A DNA stretch of 24,922 nucleotides from Sulfitobacter sp. (GTDB lineage Bacteria > Pseudomonadota > Alphaproteobacteria > Rhodobacterales > Rhodobacteraceae): NCBI GenBank assembly GCA_024636405.1, contig JAGXHC010000093.1, forward strand, positions 1 to 24,922, given 5' to 3'. A model generated the notes under the pieces. That model saw nothing but the letters and a program-made list of their open reading frames with translations, was not told the DNA's origin and searched no databases. Shown here in pieces: positions 7,443 to 15,803 of the stretch; the first letter of the stretch is position 1, and every line of letters starts with the position of its first letter. The position numbers and the translations under genes were made by a program.

Positions 7443-8485
7443 GTCGGGTTCAGACATTGGTCGTGGAAGAAGGTGACGGGGATCAGCGGCTGGACCGTTG
7501 GTTCAAACGTCTGTTTCCGCTGATCTCGCAGGGGCATCTGGAAAAGATGTGCCGCAAGGGCGAAGTGCGAGTGGACGGCGGGCGGGTCAAGGCTTCTACC
7601 CGGCTTGAGGTTGGCCAGCAGGTACGGATCCCGCCATTGCCCGATACCGAAGCGCCACCACCGCCAAAACGCACGCGGATCACCGATGCGGATGCCAAGA
7701 TGATCCGCCAATGTGTGATTTATCGCGACGATCATGTGATCGCGCTGAACAAGCCGCCGGGTCTGGCGGTGCAGGGCGGGTCGGGACAGGCCGATCGCCA
7801 TGTGGATGCGCTGTCCGAGGCGCTGATGTTTGATCTGGATGAAAAGCCGCGCCTGGTGCATCGGCTGGACAAGGACACATCGGGCGTGCTGTTGCTGGCG
7901 CGGACGCGGGCGGCGGCCAAGGCGCTGACCGCCGCGATGCGGCACCGCGAAACGCGTAAGATTTACTGGGCCATCGTCGCCGGGGTGCCGACGCCCTATC
8001 TGGGCGAAATCAAGTACGGCCTGGTCAAGGCCGGCGGCCATGGCAAGGGCGGCGAGGGTGAAAAGATGATCACCGTACACCCGCGCGAGATGGACACCAC
8101 GCCTGGCGCAAAACGGGCCCATACCCTTTATGCCACGCTGTTCCGCGTCGGTTCCCGCGCCGCCTGGATCGCGATGGAGCCGGTGACAGGCCGTACCCAC
8201 CAGTTGCGCGCGCATATGGCGGAGATCGGCCATCCCATTGTCGGCGATGGTAAATACGGAGGTTCGGGGCAGGAAAATATGGGCGACGGATGGGGCGCAC
8301 AGCTTGGCGGGATCATCTCGAAAAAGCTGCATCTGCACGCGCGGATGGTGCGGTTTGAACATCCCGAAACCCGCAAAGTGATCACCGTTACCGCAGAATT
8401 GCCCGATCATATGGCGCACAGCTGGGACACATTTGGCTGGACCGAGGACCTTGCTGACGACGATCCCTTCGAGGCGCTGCAATGA
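7439..8485 (+). CDS. rluC: RluC-type 23S rRNA pseudouridine synthase (S4 + RluA domains)
   Basis: RluC-type enzymes isomerise uridines in 23S rRNA (955, 2504 and 2580 in E. coli). The 348-residue product starts MSRVQTLVVEEGDG at the ATG that overlaps the crcB stop. In-frame codons further upstream lie inside crcB. An S4 RNA-binding domain covers roughly residues 15-75 (RLDRWFKRLFPLISQGHLEKM). The catalytic domain contains NKPPGLAVQGG and HRLDKDTSGVLLLAR with the nucleophile D144, followed by EPVTGRTHQLRAHM and HPIVGDGKYG. S4 plus this catalytic type fits RluC better than RluB or TruB. The exact target sites are inferred. Its stop overlaps the next gene by ATGA (8482-8485). Confidence 0.88.
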   Translation: MSRVQTLVVEEGDGDQRLDRWFKRLFPLISQGHLEKMCRKGEVRVDGGRVKASTRLEVGQQVRIPPLPDTEAPPPPKRTRITDADAKMIRQCVIYRDDHVIALNKPPGLAVQGGSGQADRHVDALSEALMFDLDEKPRLVHRLDKDTSGVLLLARTRAAAKALTAAMRHRETRKIYWAIVAGVPTPYLGEIKYGLVKAGGHGKGGEGEKMITVHPREMDTTPGAKRAHTLYATLFRVGSRAAWIAMEPVTGRTHQLRAHMAEIGHPIVGDGKYGGSGQENMGDGWGAQLGGIISKKLHLHARMVRFEHPETRKVITVTAELPDHMAHSWDTFGWTEDLADDDPFEALQ

Positions 8486-9165
8486 ATGCATCGCTGCGAC
8501 TGGTGATTTTTGACATCGACGGCACGTTGGTGGACAGCCAGGACGATATCGTCGCAGCCATGCAGGTTGCTTTTGACGTTGTCGGGGCGGATCTGCCCGA
8601 CCGCTCAAGGCTCTTGTCCATCGTCGGACTTTCGCTGGATGTGGCTATGCCTGTGCTTGCACCTGATTTGGCAAGCGATGACCACGCTGTTATGGTGCGG
8701 GCCTACAAGGACGCCTATATGACGCTGCGGGCGCAGGTCGGTGTTGCACAATCCTCGCCGCTCTATCCCGGTGCGCTGGACACGCTGAAGCGGCTGCATG
8801 CGGTTCCCGATATACTTCTGGGCGTGGCAACTGGGAAATCCCAGCGCGGGCTGGAAAAGCTGATTGAGGGCCACGGGCTGGAACAGCTGTTCGTGACCCG
8901 GCAGGTGGCGGATTTCCATCCATCAAAACCGCATCCATCCATGATACTTCAGGCGCTTGACGAAACAGGGGTGCAACCGGATCACGCGGTTATGGTAGGC
9001 GACACCAGTTTTGATATGGACATGGCCGCGGCCGCTGGCGTGCGGGGCATTGGCGTTAACTGGGGCTATCATCCGCGCGCACAGCTTGCCAATGCGGCCT
9101 GTGTGATCGACGGATTTGATGAACTGCCCGGCGCGCTTGATGCAATCTGGAATGTCTGCGTATGA
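8482..9165 (+). CDS. HAD-superfamily hydrolase, phosphoglycolate-phosphatase-like
   Basis: A 227-residue HAD hydrolase with a helical cap. Motif I is FDIDGTLVDS (nucleophile D11, acid D13), motif II is GVATGKS (T117), motif III is SKPHPSM (K149) and motif IV is VGDTSFDMDMA (D174, D178). The arrangement matches the Gph/PGPase branch, but substrate cannot be read from the sequence; phosphoglycolate, pyrophosphate or a nucleotide are all possible. The start overlaps the rluC stop (ATGA) and the stop overlaps the ATP12 gene start (ATGA at 9162-9165). It is therefore the middle of a translationally coupled set, which suggests constant co-expression rather than a shared pathway. Confidence 0.88.
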   Translation: MNASLRLVIFDIDGTLVDSQDDIVAAMQVAFDVVGADLPDRSRLLSIVGLSLDVAMPVLAPDLASDDHAVMVRAYKDAYMTLRAQVGVAQSSPLYPGALDTLKRLHAVPDILLGVATGKSQRGLEKLIEGHGLEQLFVTRQVADFHPSKPHPSMILQALDETGVQPDHAVMVGDTSFDMDMAAAAGVRGIGVNWGYHPRAQLANAACVIDGFDELPGALDAIWNVCV

Positions 9166-9875
9166 CCGATTGGAAGGCCAAACGGTTCTGGAAAGAAGCG
9201 CACGTGGTGCCGACGGCACAAGGTTTCGCCACTGAACTGGACGGACGGCCGGTCAAGACGCCGGCCAAGCGCGCGCTGATTCTGCCGACCCGCAGCATGG
9301 CACAGGCAGTTGCGGATGAATGGCAGGCGCAGGAGGGGCTGATTGATCCGCGCACAATGCCAGTCACGCGCACCGCGAATGCTGCCATCGACAAAGTTTC
9401 CATCCAGCACGCCGAGGTTGCAGACATGCTGGCCGCTTACGGGGACAGTGACCTGCTGTGCTACCGGGCTGAGGACCCGCCATCGCTGGCTTTGCGCCAG
9501 TCCACGCTTTGGGATCCAATGCTGGACTGGGCGGAAGACACATTTGCCGTTCGCCTAAAGACACGCTTGGGCATCGTGCACGCACCGCAGGATCCCGAGG
9601 TGTTGGAAATTCTGCGCCGCCGAACCCATGCGCTCAGCGCGTTTGAACTGGCCGCGTTTCACGATCTGGTCAGCCTTTCGGGCTCCCTTGTGTTGGGGTT
9701 CGCGGCTTTGGCAGGTGCACGCCCCGCAGCTGAATTATGGGAGATTTCACGACTTGACGAGGTCTGGCAAACCGAGCAATGGGGCAAAGACGACGAAGCC
9801 GAAGCATTTGCCGCGACCAAAAAGACCAGTTTTCTGCACGCTAGGGTAATGATAGAACTCTGCCGCGCGCCATAG
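9162..9875 (+). CDS. ATP12-family F1-ATPase assembly chaperone
   Basis: ATP12 proteins bind the free F1 alpha subunit and prevent its aggregation during F1 assembly. The family is found in mitochondria and alphaproteobacteria. The 237-residue product shows RFWKEAHVV and GFATELDGRPVKTPAKRALILPT near the N-terminus, AVADEWQAQ, IDPRTMPVTRTANAAID, and the central AAYGDSDLLCYRAEDP motif followed by QSTLWDPMLDW. A conserved tail includes ELWEISRLDEVWQTEQWGKD. It starts at the ATG overlapping the HAD gene stop and ends with TAG. No F1 genes are in the window. It is the last gene of the crcB-led coupled set. Confidence 0.93.
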   Translation: MTDWKAKRFWKEAHVVPTAQGFATELDGRPVKTPAKRALILPTRSMAQAVADEWQAQEGLIDPRTMPVTRTANAAIDKVSIQHAEVADMLAAYGDSDLLCYRAEDPPSLALRQSTLWDPMLDWAEDTFAVRLKTRLGIVHAPQDPEVLEILRRRTHALSAFELAAFHDLVSLSGSLVLGFAALAGARPAAELWEISRLDEVWQTEQWGKDDEAEAFAATKKTSFLHARVMIELCRAP

Positions 9876-9938
9876 CACACGAATGTTGCCTTCCCTAGGG
9901 TCGCAGGCGACGCTGGCCCGGTTTTTCGGAACATACAC

Positions 9939-9968
9939 TTGACCTTCAATTGTGAATCCGCCCAAACT
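9939..9968 (+). promoter_or_regulatory. Weak candidate promoter for the aap operon
   Basis: TTGACC (9939-9944) and CAAACT (9963-9968) are separated by 18 bases. The -35 is good, the -10 poor. It lies about 105 bases before aapJ. A small inverted repeat, CCGACGC (10009-10015) with GTGTCGG (10022-10028), sits between it and the gene. No NtrC or sigma-54 site was recognised. Confidence 0.25.
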
Positions 9969-10072
9969 ACGGCGCACTGAGCAGGCTTGTGTCTGCACAG
10001 TATCGCCTCCGACGCATGAACGTGTCGGTTTAACCGCCCACCAACGTGGCGGAATATCAGGAAGAGGTAAAA

Positions 10073-11089
10073 ATGAAGAAATCTGTAATTTTTAGCGCGC
10101 TTACCCTCGCGGGCCTTACGGCCGGTGCTGCGGCTGCCAGCACGCTTGAGGATGTCAAGGCACGCGGCAAACTGAACTGCGGCGTGACAACCGGTCTGGT
10201 CGGCTTTGCCGCGCCCGATGCCAATGGCGAATGGGAAGGTTTCGACGTGGCTGTGTGCCGCGCTGTCGCCGCTGCCGTTCTGGGTGACCCCAAGGCCGTC
10301 GAATTCATTCCGACAACGGGCAAGACGCGTTTCACCGCGCTTGCGTCGGGCGAAATCGACATGCTGGCACGCAACACAACATGGACCTTCAGCCGCGACG
10401 TGGACCTGAAGTTCGATTTTGTCGGCGTGAACTACTATGACGGTCAGGGTTTCATGGTGCCAAAGGCGCTGGGTGTGTCCTCCGCCAAGGAACTGGATGG
10501 CGCAACTGTCTGCGTCCAGACCGGCACAACAACCGAGCTGAACCTCGCGGACTTCTTCCGCAAGAACAACATCAGCTATGAGCCGGTTCCAATCGAAACC
10601 AACGCCGAAGGCCAGCAACAGTACCTTGCCGGTGCATGTGACAGCTATACCACGGACGCCTCCGGTCTGGCATCGACACGTGCCACGTTCGAGACACCGG
10701 GCGATCACATCCTGCTGCCCGAAATCATCTCCAAAGAGCCGCTTGGCCCGCTTGTCCGCCACGGCGACAACGAATGGGGTGATGTCGTTCGCTGGACAAT
10801 GAATGCCTTGATCGCCGCAGAAGAGCTTGGCGTTACATCGGCAAATGTCGGTGAAATGGCCGGCAACACCAACAACCCCGAAGTCGCCCGCCTGTTGGGC
10901 ACCGAAGGGACGCTGGGCGAGATGATGGGTTTGAGCGCCGATTGGGCCAAGAACGCCATCATGGCCGAAGGCAACTATGGCGAGATCTTTGCCAAGAATA
11001 TCGGCGAAGAGACCCCCATCGGTCTGGCACGCGGGCTGAACGCCCAGTGGACAGACGGCGGCCTGCTTTACACCCCGCCTTTCCGCTAA
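10073..11089 (+). CDS. aapJ: General L-amino acid ABC transporter, periplasmic binding protein AapJ/BztA
   Basis: AapJ captures amino acids in the periplasm for the AapQMP permease. In Rhizobium, Aap has broad L-amino acid specificity; in Rhodobacter capsulatus the homologous Bzt system takes glutamate, glutamine, aspartate and asparagine. The 338-residue product has a signal peptide MKKSVIFSALTLAGLTAGAAAA with likely cleavage near residue 22. Family-3 binding-protein features follow: VKARGKLNCGVTTGLVGFA, GEWEGFDVAVCRAVAAAVLG, and DMLARNTTWTFSRD. I chose the ATG at 10073, preceded by GAAGAGG with five bases of spacing, over an in-frame GTG at 10046. It heads the operon and is separated from aapQ by a strong hairpin. 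Confidence 0.95.
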   Translation: MKKSVIFSALTLAGLTAGAAAASTLEDVKARGKLNCGVTTGLVGFAAPDANGEWEGFDVAVCRAVAAAVLGDPKAVEFIPTTGKTRFTALASGEIDMLARNTTWTFSRDVDLKFDFVGVNYYDGQGFMVPKALGVSSAKELDGATVCVQTGTTTELNLADFFRKNNISYEPVPIETNAEGQQQYLAGACDSYTTDASGLASTRATFETPGDHILLPEIISKEPLGPLVRHGDNEWGDVVRWTMNALIAAEELGVTSANVGEMAGNTNNPEVARLLGTEGTLGEMMGLSADWAKNAIMAEGNYGEIFAKNIGEETPIGLARGLNAQWTDGGLLYTPPFR

Positions 11090-11099
11090 ACAAAACTTC

Positions 11100-11129
11100 C
11101 GAAGGGCACAGGACATCCTGTGCCCTTCG
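11100..11129 (+). promoter_or_regulatory. Long perfect hairpin between aapJ and aapQ
   Basis: The stretch 11100-11129 is a perfect inverted repeat with 14-base arms around a two-base centre (arm core GAAGGGCACAGGA). It starts ten bases after the aapJ stop and is not followed by a T-run (CGCACCTTTCG). In binding-protein transporter operons such hairpins commonly protect the upstream mRNA and cause partial termination, so the binding protein is made in excess of the membrane parts. That role is inferred here. Confidence 0.8.
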
Positions 11130-11212
11130 CACCTTTCGACCAATAATCACCCGGCCACAGGCATCGCAAAGATGTTTCAGAAAATGGGCACGGGGACACA
11201 GGGAACAGTTTC

Positions 11213-12427
11213 ATGACAACACTCACCGACCCTCCCAAGGCGTCGTTCCGGCCCTCTATGCTGCTTTACGACACGCGATATCGCTCCATTACTTTTCAGG
11301 TGATTGCGCTGATCGTGCTGATCGGCGCGTTTTGGTATCTGGGTTCCAACCTTGCCGCAAACCTACGCGCAGCCGGTTTGAACATCAGCTATGACTTTCT
11401 GGCAAGTCCGGCCGGCTATGACATCAATCAAACGCTGATTCCCTATACCAGCCAGTCATCAAATCTTCAGGCCGCTTGGGTCGGTATCATCAACACGCTG
11501 CTTGTTGCCTTTCTGGCCTGCATCACAGCGACGATTTTCGGCGTGACGGCAGGCGTGCTGCGCTTGTCCAACAACTGGCTTGTCCGCAAACTGATGGCCT
11601 TCTACGTCGAAATATTCCGCAATATTCCGGTGCTGATCTGGATCCTGATCATCTATACGATCATGACCGTTTCAATGCCTGCGCCCAACGCGTTTCGGGG
11701 CGAAACTCCGACGTCGACAATGTTCCTTGATGCTTTCGCCTTTACCAACCGCGGGGTCTATACGCCGGCGCCGGTCTGGGGGCCGGGTTCGATGATTGTG
11801 CTGGCCACGTTCGTGCTGTCGATCATCGGCATTGTCGCCTACCGCCGATATGCCACAAAAATGCTGTATGATACCGGGCGCCTGTTGCCGATGCTTTGGC
11901 CATCGGTACTGATCTTCTTCGTGCCCACCCTTGTGGTGTTCTTCATCCTCGGTGCCCCCATTGGGCTGGACTACCCGGCGCTCCGAGGGTTCAACTTTCA
12001 GGGCGGTATCCAGATTGGCGCACCGCTGATTGCGCTATGGTTCGCGCTGTCGATCTATACCGGTGCCTTTATTGCTGAAAACGTGCGTGCGGGTATTCAG
12101 GCCGTGTCGCGCGGCCAGACCGAAGCGGCAGCGGCCCTGGGCTTGCGTCCGGGTCGCGTCATGAACCTTGTCGTCTTGCCGCAAGCGCTTCGGGTCATTA
12201 TCCCGCCGCTCATTTCGCAGTACCTCAACATCACAAAGAACTCGTCGCTTGCGATCCTTGTAGGATATGCTGACATCACCGCGACCCTAGGCGGCATCAC
12301 TCTGAACCAGACGGGCCGCGCGATCGAATGCGTACTGCTGCTGATGTTGTTCTATCTCATCATCTCGCTGTCGATCTCTGCGGTGATGAACGTCTACAAC
12401 AACGCCACCCGGCTGAAGGAGCGCTGA
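11213..12427 (+). CDS. aapQ: General L-amino acid ABC transporter permease AapQ/BztB
   Basis: AapQ is one of two inner-membrane subunits of the amino-acid transporter. The 404-residue product has an N-terminal helix (about residues 26-45), a periplasmic segment, and a core permease domain from about residue 88. That domain includes AFYVEIFRNIPVLIWILI and the cytoplasmic EAA loop, EAAAALGLRPGRVMNLVVLPQ (from E304), which docks the ATPase. The large extra region between about residues 150 and 265 is typical of AapQ/BztB rather than small polar amino-acid permeases such as GltJ. The ATG at 11213 follows CAGGGA. The next gene starts three bases after its stop. Confidence 0.94.
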   Translation: MTTLTDPPKASFRPSMLLYDTRYRSITFQVIALIVLIGAFWYLGSNLAANLRAAGLNISYDFLASPAGYDINQTLIPYTSQSSNLQAAWVGIINTLLVAFLACITATIFGVTAGVLRLSNNWLVRKLMAFYVEIFRNIPVLIWILIIYTIMTVSMPAPNAFRGETPTSTMFLDAFAFTNRGVYTPAPVWGPGSMIVLATFVLSIIGIVAYRRYATKMLYDTGRLLPMLWPSVLIFFVPTLVVFFILGAPIGLDYPALRGFNFQGGIQIGAPLIALWFALSIYTGAFIAENVRAGIQAVSRGQTEAAAALGLRPGRVMNLVVLPQALRVIIPPLISQYLNITKNSSLAILVGYADITATLGGITLNQTGRAIECVLLLMLFYLIISLSISAVMNVYNNATRLKER

Positions 12428-12430
12428 ACC

Positions 12431-13729
12431 ATGTCAGACACACATGCAGAATCAGTCGCCTATGTGCGTGAAACGGCGCTGCCACAGGCCGATCCGCCGA
12501 TGGCGGCATCCGGGCCGGTCTTGTGGTTGCGCACCAACCTGTTTGCCACCTGGGCAAACGCGCTGCTGACCATCGTGGCGCTTTACGTGGTTTATGTGGT
12601 TCTATCGGCAACTTTGCCCTGGATCCTGAACGGGCTGTGGAACACCGAAAGCCTGCGTGAGTGTCGTGAGACACTTGATGGCCAGGCGGGGGCGTGTTTC
12701 TCTGTTCTGACGGAACGCTGGAACCAGTTGTTGTTCGGGTTCACTTACCCGTCCGAAGCATACTGGCGCCCGACGCTGGCACTTGTCCTGCTTTTCGTGG
12801 CGGCGGCCCCGGTCCTGTTCTTTGACCTACCGCGCAAGCTGCTGATCTTTACGGCGCTTTACCCGTTTCTGGCCTTCTGGCTGATCTGGGGCGGCAGCAT
12901 TCTTATCCCGCTGGTGGCGCTAGCGGGTGTCGCAGCCGGGTACTTTACCTATGAACGGCTGGTTAAAAATAACTTCGCCGCCGGTTTCTTCGGCGGCATC
13001 GCGGCGGCGGCTGTGGTGTGGGCTATCGGTGGGTGGCTGATCCCTGATAATGCATCGGCGAACGCCATCTTGCAGGCGGTGCCAAGCCGTAATTTGGGCG
13101 GGTTCATGTTGAACATGATGCTGGGCGTGACCTGTGTGTCGCTCTCCATCCCGATTGGCATCGCGCTGGCGCTGGGGCGTCAATCGAACCTACCCATCGT
13201 CAAGATGATCTGTGTGGTCTTTATTGAATTCATCCGCGGCGTGCCGTTGATCACCTTGCTGTTTGTGGCAAACGTGATGCTGGCCTACTTCTTTCCGCCG
13301 GATGCCACGGTTGATCTGTTCCTGCGCGTTGTGATCATGATTACCATGTTTTCCTCGGCTTATATCGCCGAAGTGATCCGGGGTGGTCTGGCTGCATTGC
13401 CAAAGGGGCAGTATGAGGCGGCGAATTCTCTTGGGCTTGATTATGCACAGTCGATGCGCCTGATCATCCTGCCGCAGGCGCTCAAGATCTCGATTCCGGG
13501 CATCGTCAATATCGCCGTGGGCCTTTTCAAGGACACCACGCTGGTGTCGGTAATCTCGCTCTTTGATATCGTCGGCATGATCCGCGGTCCTATCCTGGCT
13601 TCGACTGAATGGAATGGCGTTTACTGGGAACTCTTTATGTTCGCCGCCGTACTGTTTTTCGTTGTCTGCTATGGCATTTCACAATATTCGCAATGGCTTG
13701 AACGCCGTCTTGCGACTGATCATCGTTAA
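12431..13729 (+). CDS. aapM: General L-amino acid ABC transporter permease AapM/BztC
   Basis: AapM is the second inner-membrane subunit, pairing with AapQ. The 432-residue product has several hydrophobic segments from about residue 40 onward. The permease core contains IEFIRGVPLITLLFVANVML, SAYIAEVIRGGL and the EAA loop EAANSLGLDYAQSMRLIILPQ (from E329). The long N-terminal part with additional helices and a periplasmic loop (about residues 65-110) is characteristic of AapM/BztC. The ATG at 12431 is preceded by AAGGAG at 12417-12422. The gap to aapP is 14 bases and carries a strong GGAGG. Assignment rests on length, domain layout and operon position. Confidence 0.94.
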   Translation: MSDTHAESVAYVRETALPQADPPMAASGPVLWLRTNLFATWANALLTIVALYVVYVVLSATLPWILNGLWNTESLRECRETLDGQAGACFSVLTERWNQLLFGFTYPSEAYWRPTLALVLLFVAAAPVLFFDLPRKLLIFTALYPFLAFWLIWGGSILIPLVALAGVAAGYFTYERLVKNNFAAGFFGGIAAAAVVWAIGGWLIPDNASANAILQAVPSRNLGGFMLNMMLGVTCVSLSIPIGIALALGRQSNLPIVKMICVVFIEFIRGVPLITLLFVANVMLAYFFPPDATVDLFLRVVIMITMFSSAYIAEVIRGGLAALPKGQYEAANSLGLDYAQSMRLIILPQALKISIPGIVNIAVGLFKDTTLVSVISLFDIVGMIRGPILASTEWNGVYWELFMFAAVLFFVVCYGISQYSQWLERRLATDHR

Positions 13730-13743
13730 AGGAGGGTTGAGGC

Positions 13744-14514
13744 ATGGCCGACACCGCAGCTAATTTGCAGGTTTCCGACGAAGTTGCTATCAGCATCAGA
13801 AACATGAACAAATGGTACGGCGCGTTTCACGTGTTGCGCGATATTGACCTTACCGTTCATCGCGGCGAACGGATCGTGATCTGCGGGCCGTCTGGGTCTG
13901 GCAAATCGACACTGATCCGCTGTATCAACGCGCTGGAAGAGCATCAGCAAGGATCAATCGAGGTTGACGGCACGCTGCTGTCTTCCGACCTCAAGAACAT
14001 CGACAAGATCCGGTCAGAGGTCGGCATGTGCTTTCAGCACTTTAACCTGTTCCCGCATCTGACGATCCTTGAGAACTGCACGCTGGCGCCGATCTGGGTG
14101 CGCAAGACGCGCAAGAAAGAAGCCGAAGAAACGGCGATGCATTTTCTCGAAAAGGTGAAAATCCCCGAACAGGCCGACAAATACCCCGGCCAGTTGTCGG
14201 GTGGTCAGCAACAGCGTGTCGCGATTGCCCGATCTTTGTGCATGCGTCCGCGCATCATGTTGTTTGATGAACCCACGTCGGCGCTGGACCCCGAGATGAC
14301 CAAGGAGGTTCTGGACACCATGATCGAGCTTGCCGAAGAAGGCATGACCATGATCTGCGTCACCCACGAGATGGGCTTTGCCCGTCAGGTCGCGAACCGT
14401 GTGATCTTTATGGACGAAGGCCAGATCGTGGAGCAGAACGAACCGGAAGCGTTCTTTAACAATCCGCAATCGCCACGCACAAAACTGTTCCTGAGCCAGA
14501 TTCTGGGTCACTGA
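13744..14514 (+). CDS. aapP: General L-amino acid ABC transporter ATP-binding protein AapP/BztD
   Basis: AapP hydrolyses ATP to drive uptake through AapQM. The 256-residue product shows Walker [10 protein letters not shown] (K54), Q-loop [12 protein letters not shown] near residue 98, ABC signature LSGGQQQR (151-158), Walker [15 protein letters not shown] (from 171) and the switch histidine H208 in CVTHEMGFA. This is the pattern of polar amino-acid uptake ATPases (GlnQ/AapP). The ATG at 13744 follows AAAGGAGG. The operon ends with a 12-pair hairpin 14 bases after the stop. Confidence 0.96.
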   Translation: MADTAANLQVSDEVAISIRNMNKWYGAFHVLRDIDLTVHRGERIVICGPSGSGKSTLIRCINALEEHQQGSIEVDGTLLSSDLKNIDKIRSEVGMCFQHFNLFPHLTILENCTLAPIWVRKTRKKEAEETAMHFLEKVKIPEQADKYPGQLSGGQQQRVAIARSLCMRPRIMLFDEPTSALDPEMTKEVLDTMIELAEEGMTMICVTHEMGFARQVANRVIFMDEGQIVEQNEPEAFFNNPQSPRTKLFLSQILGH

Positions 14515-14528
14515 AACCGGGCAAGTTG

Positions 14529-14555
14529 GTATCCTTGGGGCTGCCCCAAGGATAC
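14529..14555. terminator. Hairpin after aapP, between convergent genes
   Basis: GTATCCTTGGGG (14529-14540), loop CTG and CCCCAAGGATAC (14544-14555) form a perfect 12-pair stem. There is no T-run on either strand. It lies 14 bases after the aapP stop and 90 bases beyond the end of the opposing phosphatase gene, so it may act as a two-way transcript end. Confidence 0.7.
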
Positions 14556-14644
14556 TTCGCCAAGCCTGAAACCGGGCGCTATTTTGCGGCTCATCCGTCA
14601 ATAACGCATGGCGCTCTTACGCCAACCCTCGCCGGGTCAGGACC

Positions 14645-15148
14645 TTATTCCTTTGTCGGCAGGTCATGTGGCGTCACAAAATGCACAGCGCTCCCCGTGC
14701 CCCAATCCACATTGCGCCAATCATCAATGTCGAAATGCGCCACCAAAGTAGCCCCCGTTGGATATGTCTTAAACCGGGCATGGTCCGGGGCACCATCCAG
14801 GACCTGCGCGGCCATGATGGATGTGCCGGGGTTGTGGGCCAGCATGAGCACTGTTTGCCCCGAGGCACCCCGCAATACATCAATCATCTCATGATGTGTC
14901 GCAAGATAAAGCGCCCGTGTGGTGGTGGCCGATACGTCCTTCGGAAGTTTCAACTGGTGCAGGGTCTCCCGCGTCCGTTTCGCCGATGAACACAGCACTT
15001 CATCCGGGATCAGTGCGTTGTCTCGCAGCCAGTCCCCCAGCGCCACGGCCCCCGTGCGGCCACGATCATTCAGCGACCTGTCGTGATCTGATCCGTCGCC
15101 CCCGGACCAGTCCGATTTTGCATGTCGCATCAGGATAAGGCGTCGCAT
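14645..15148 (-). CDS. SixA-like histidine phosphatase family protein
   Basis: A short, single-domain histidine phosphatase of 167 residues. It starts MRRLILMRHAKSDW, with the RHG-type motif R8-H9 (phosphorylated histidine). Further family residues are R60 in SSAKRTRETL and H105 in LMLAHNPGTS. Length and the MRHAKS motif match the SixA group, which in E. coli removes phosphate from phosphohistidine of proteins such as PtsO. The substrate here is unknown. Its start codon lies one base after the stop of the ferredoxin-like gene, so it is the last gene of the argB-ferredoxin-phosphatase run. Confidence 0.85.
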   Translation of the reverse strand: MRRLILMRHAKSDWSGGDGSDHDRSLNDRGRTGAVALGDWLRDNALIPDEVLCSSAKRTRETLHQLKLPKDVSATTTRALYLATHHEMIDVLRGASGQTVLMLAHNPGTSIMAAQVLDGAPDHARFKTYPTGATLVAHFDIDDWRNVDWGTGSAVHFVTPHDLPTKE

Positions 15149-15149
15149 G

Positions 15150-15803
15150 TCAGGCCCCCTTGAAGGTGTGCATATGAAAGACGGATTGCGCGGGAACGCG
15201 GTTAAGCGCTTGGGAGACGGGACAACTGCTGCGCACCTTGCAACCTTGGGTCATGCACGTTTCGCCTGCTGTGCTATCCAAATAGGCCTTGCAGGCGGGT
15301 ACATCGTATCCCTGCGGTGTCAGCGCTGCAACCGGGCAGGCAGTGCGGCAGGGCTGCGCATCGCAGCTGTCACACGGGCAGGGGGGCGGTGCAGGCAAAT
15401 CAACGCGATCAGCAAGCGCCAGCGCGCCGCGGAATGATACAAGCAGGCCAGCGGTATCATGGACCAGTAACCGCACTGGGGATGCATGACTGCGCCCGCT
15501 GCGCAGGGCCCAGCGATAAAATGGCAGGAAAGGTGGCCCTGAGAAGGGGAACAGCGCATCAGCGCCGATCAGGTCCGCCCATGCGCCAATGACGCGGGCA
15601 GACCAGCGGTCCATCGGATCTGCCCTGCCGTCGCGGTATTCAGGATCAGTGCTGAAGGCGGGCCAGAACACCGGTTCATCCGGCCCCAGCAACAACAGCG
15701 TCCCGCATCCCTTGAGCATGCCGTCATCAGGGGTCGGATGGAACCCGCCCAGCACTTTCAGGTGCCGGGCCTCTGCCTGCCGCATCAGCGCGGCAAATAT
15801 CAT
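15150..15803 (-). CDS. Ferredoxin-like protein with two cysteine clusters (function unknown)
   Basis: The 217-residue product has no clear assigned function. Its N-terminal 140 residues lack a domain I recognise. From residue 142 it is cysteine-rich: C144-x2-C147-x4-C152-x3-C156-P, then C171 in ACKAYLD, then C183-x4-C188-x5-C194-P. Nine of its ten cysteines lie in this part, enough for two Fe-S clusters. The order of motifs, with a C-x-x-Y-L segment between the two CP motifs, resembles the double [4Fe-4S] module of epoxyqueuosine reductase (QueG) and reductive dehalogenases, though this protein is much shorter. Its ATG overlaps the argB stop as ATGA (15800-15803), and the phosphatase gene follows after one base. 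Cytosolic; no signal peptide. Confidence 0.75.
   Translation of the reverse strand: MIFAALMRQAEARHLKVLGGFHPTPDDGMLKGCGTLLLLGPDEPVFWPAFSTDPEYRDGRADPMDRWSARVIGAWADLIGADALFPFSGPPFLPFYRWALRSGRSHASPVRLLVHDTAGLLVSFRGALALADRVDLPAPPPCPCDSCDAQPCRTACPVAALTPQGYDVPACKAYLDSTAGETCMTQGCKVRSSCPVSQALNRVPAQSVFHMHTFKGA

Noticed and set aside
7118..8608. 496-codon minus-strand open frame across crcB and rluC
   Set aside because: Antisense to two genes with intact catalytic motifs; rich in His, Arg and Pro as expected for a shadow frame.
9876..10072. Sigma-54 or NtrC site before the aap operon
   Set aside because: TGGCCCGG at about 9915 suggests half of a sigma-54 site but the GC element at the correct spacing is missing, and no NtrC palindrome is seen.
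9659..11143. 494-codon open frame on the minus strand across the ATP12 gene, the aapJ leader and aapJ
   Set aside because: It is antisense to two well-recognised genes, shows no family motif and has the composition of a shadow frame in GC-rich DNA.
14526..14894. Small plus-strand gene after aapP
   Set aside because: It includes the aapP hairpin and is antisense to the SixA-like phosphatase, which has clear motifs.
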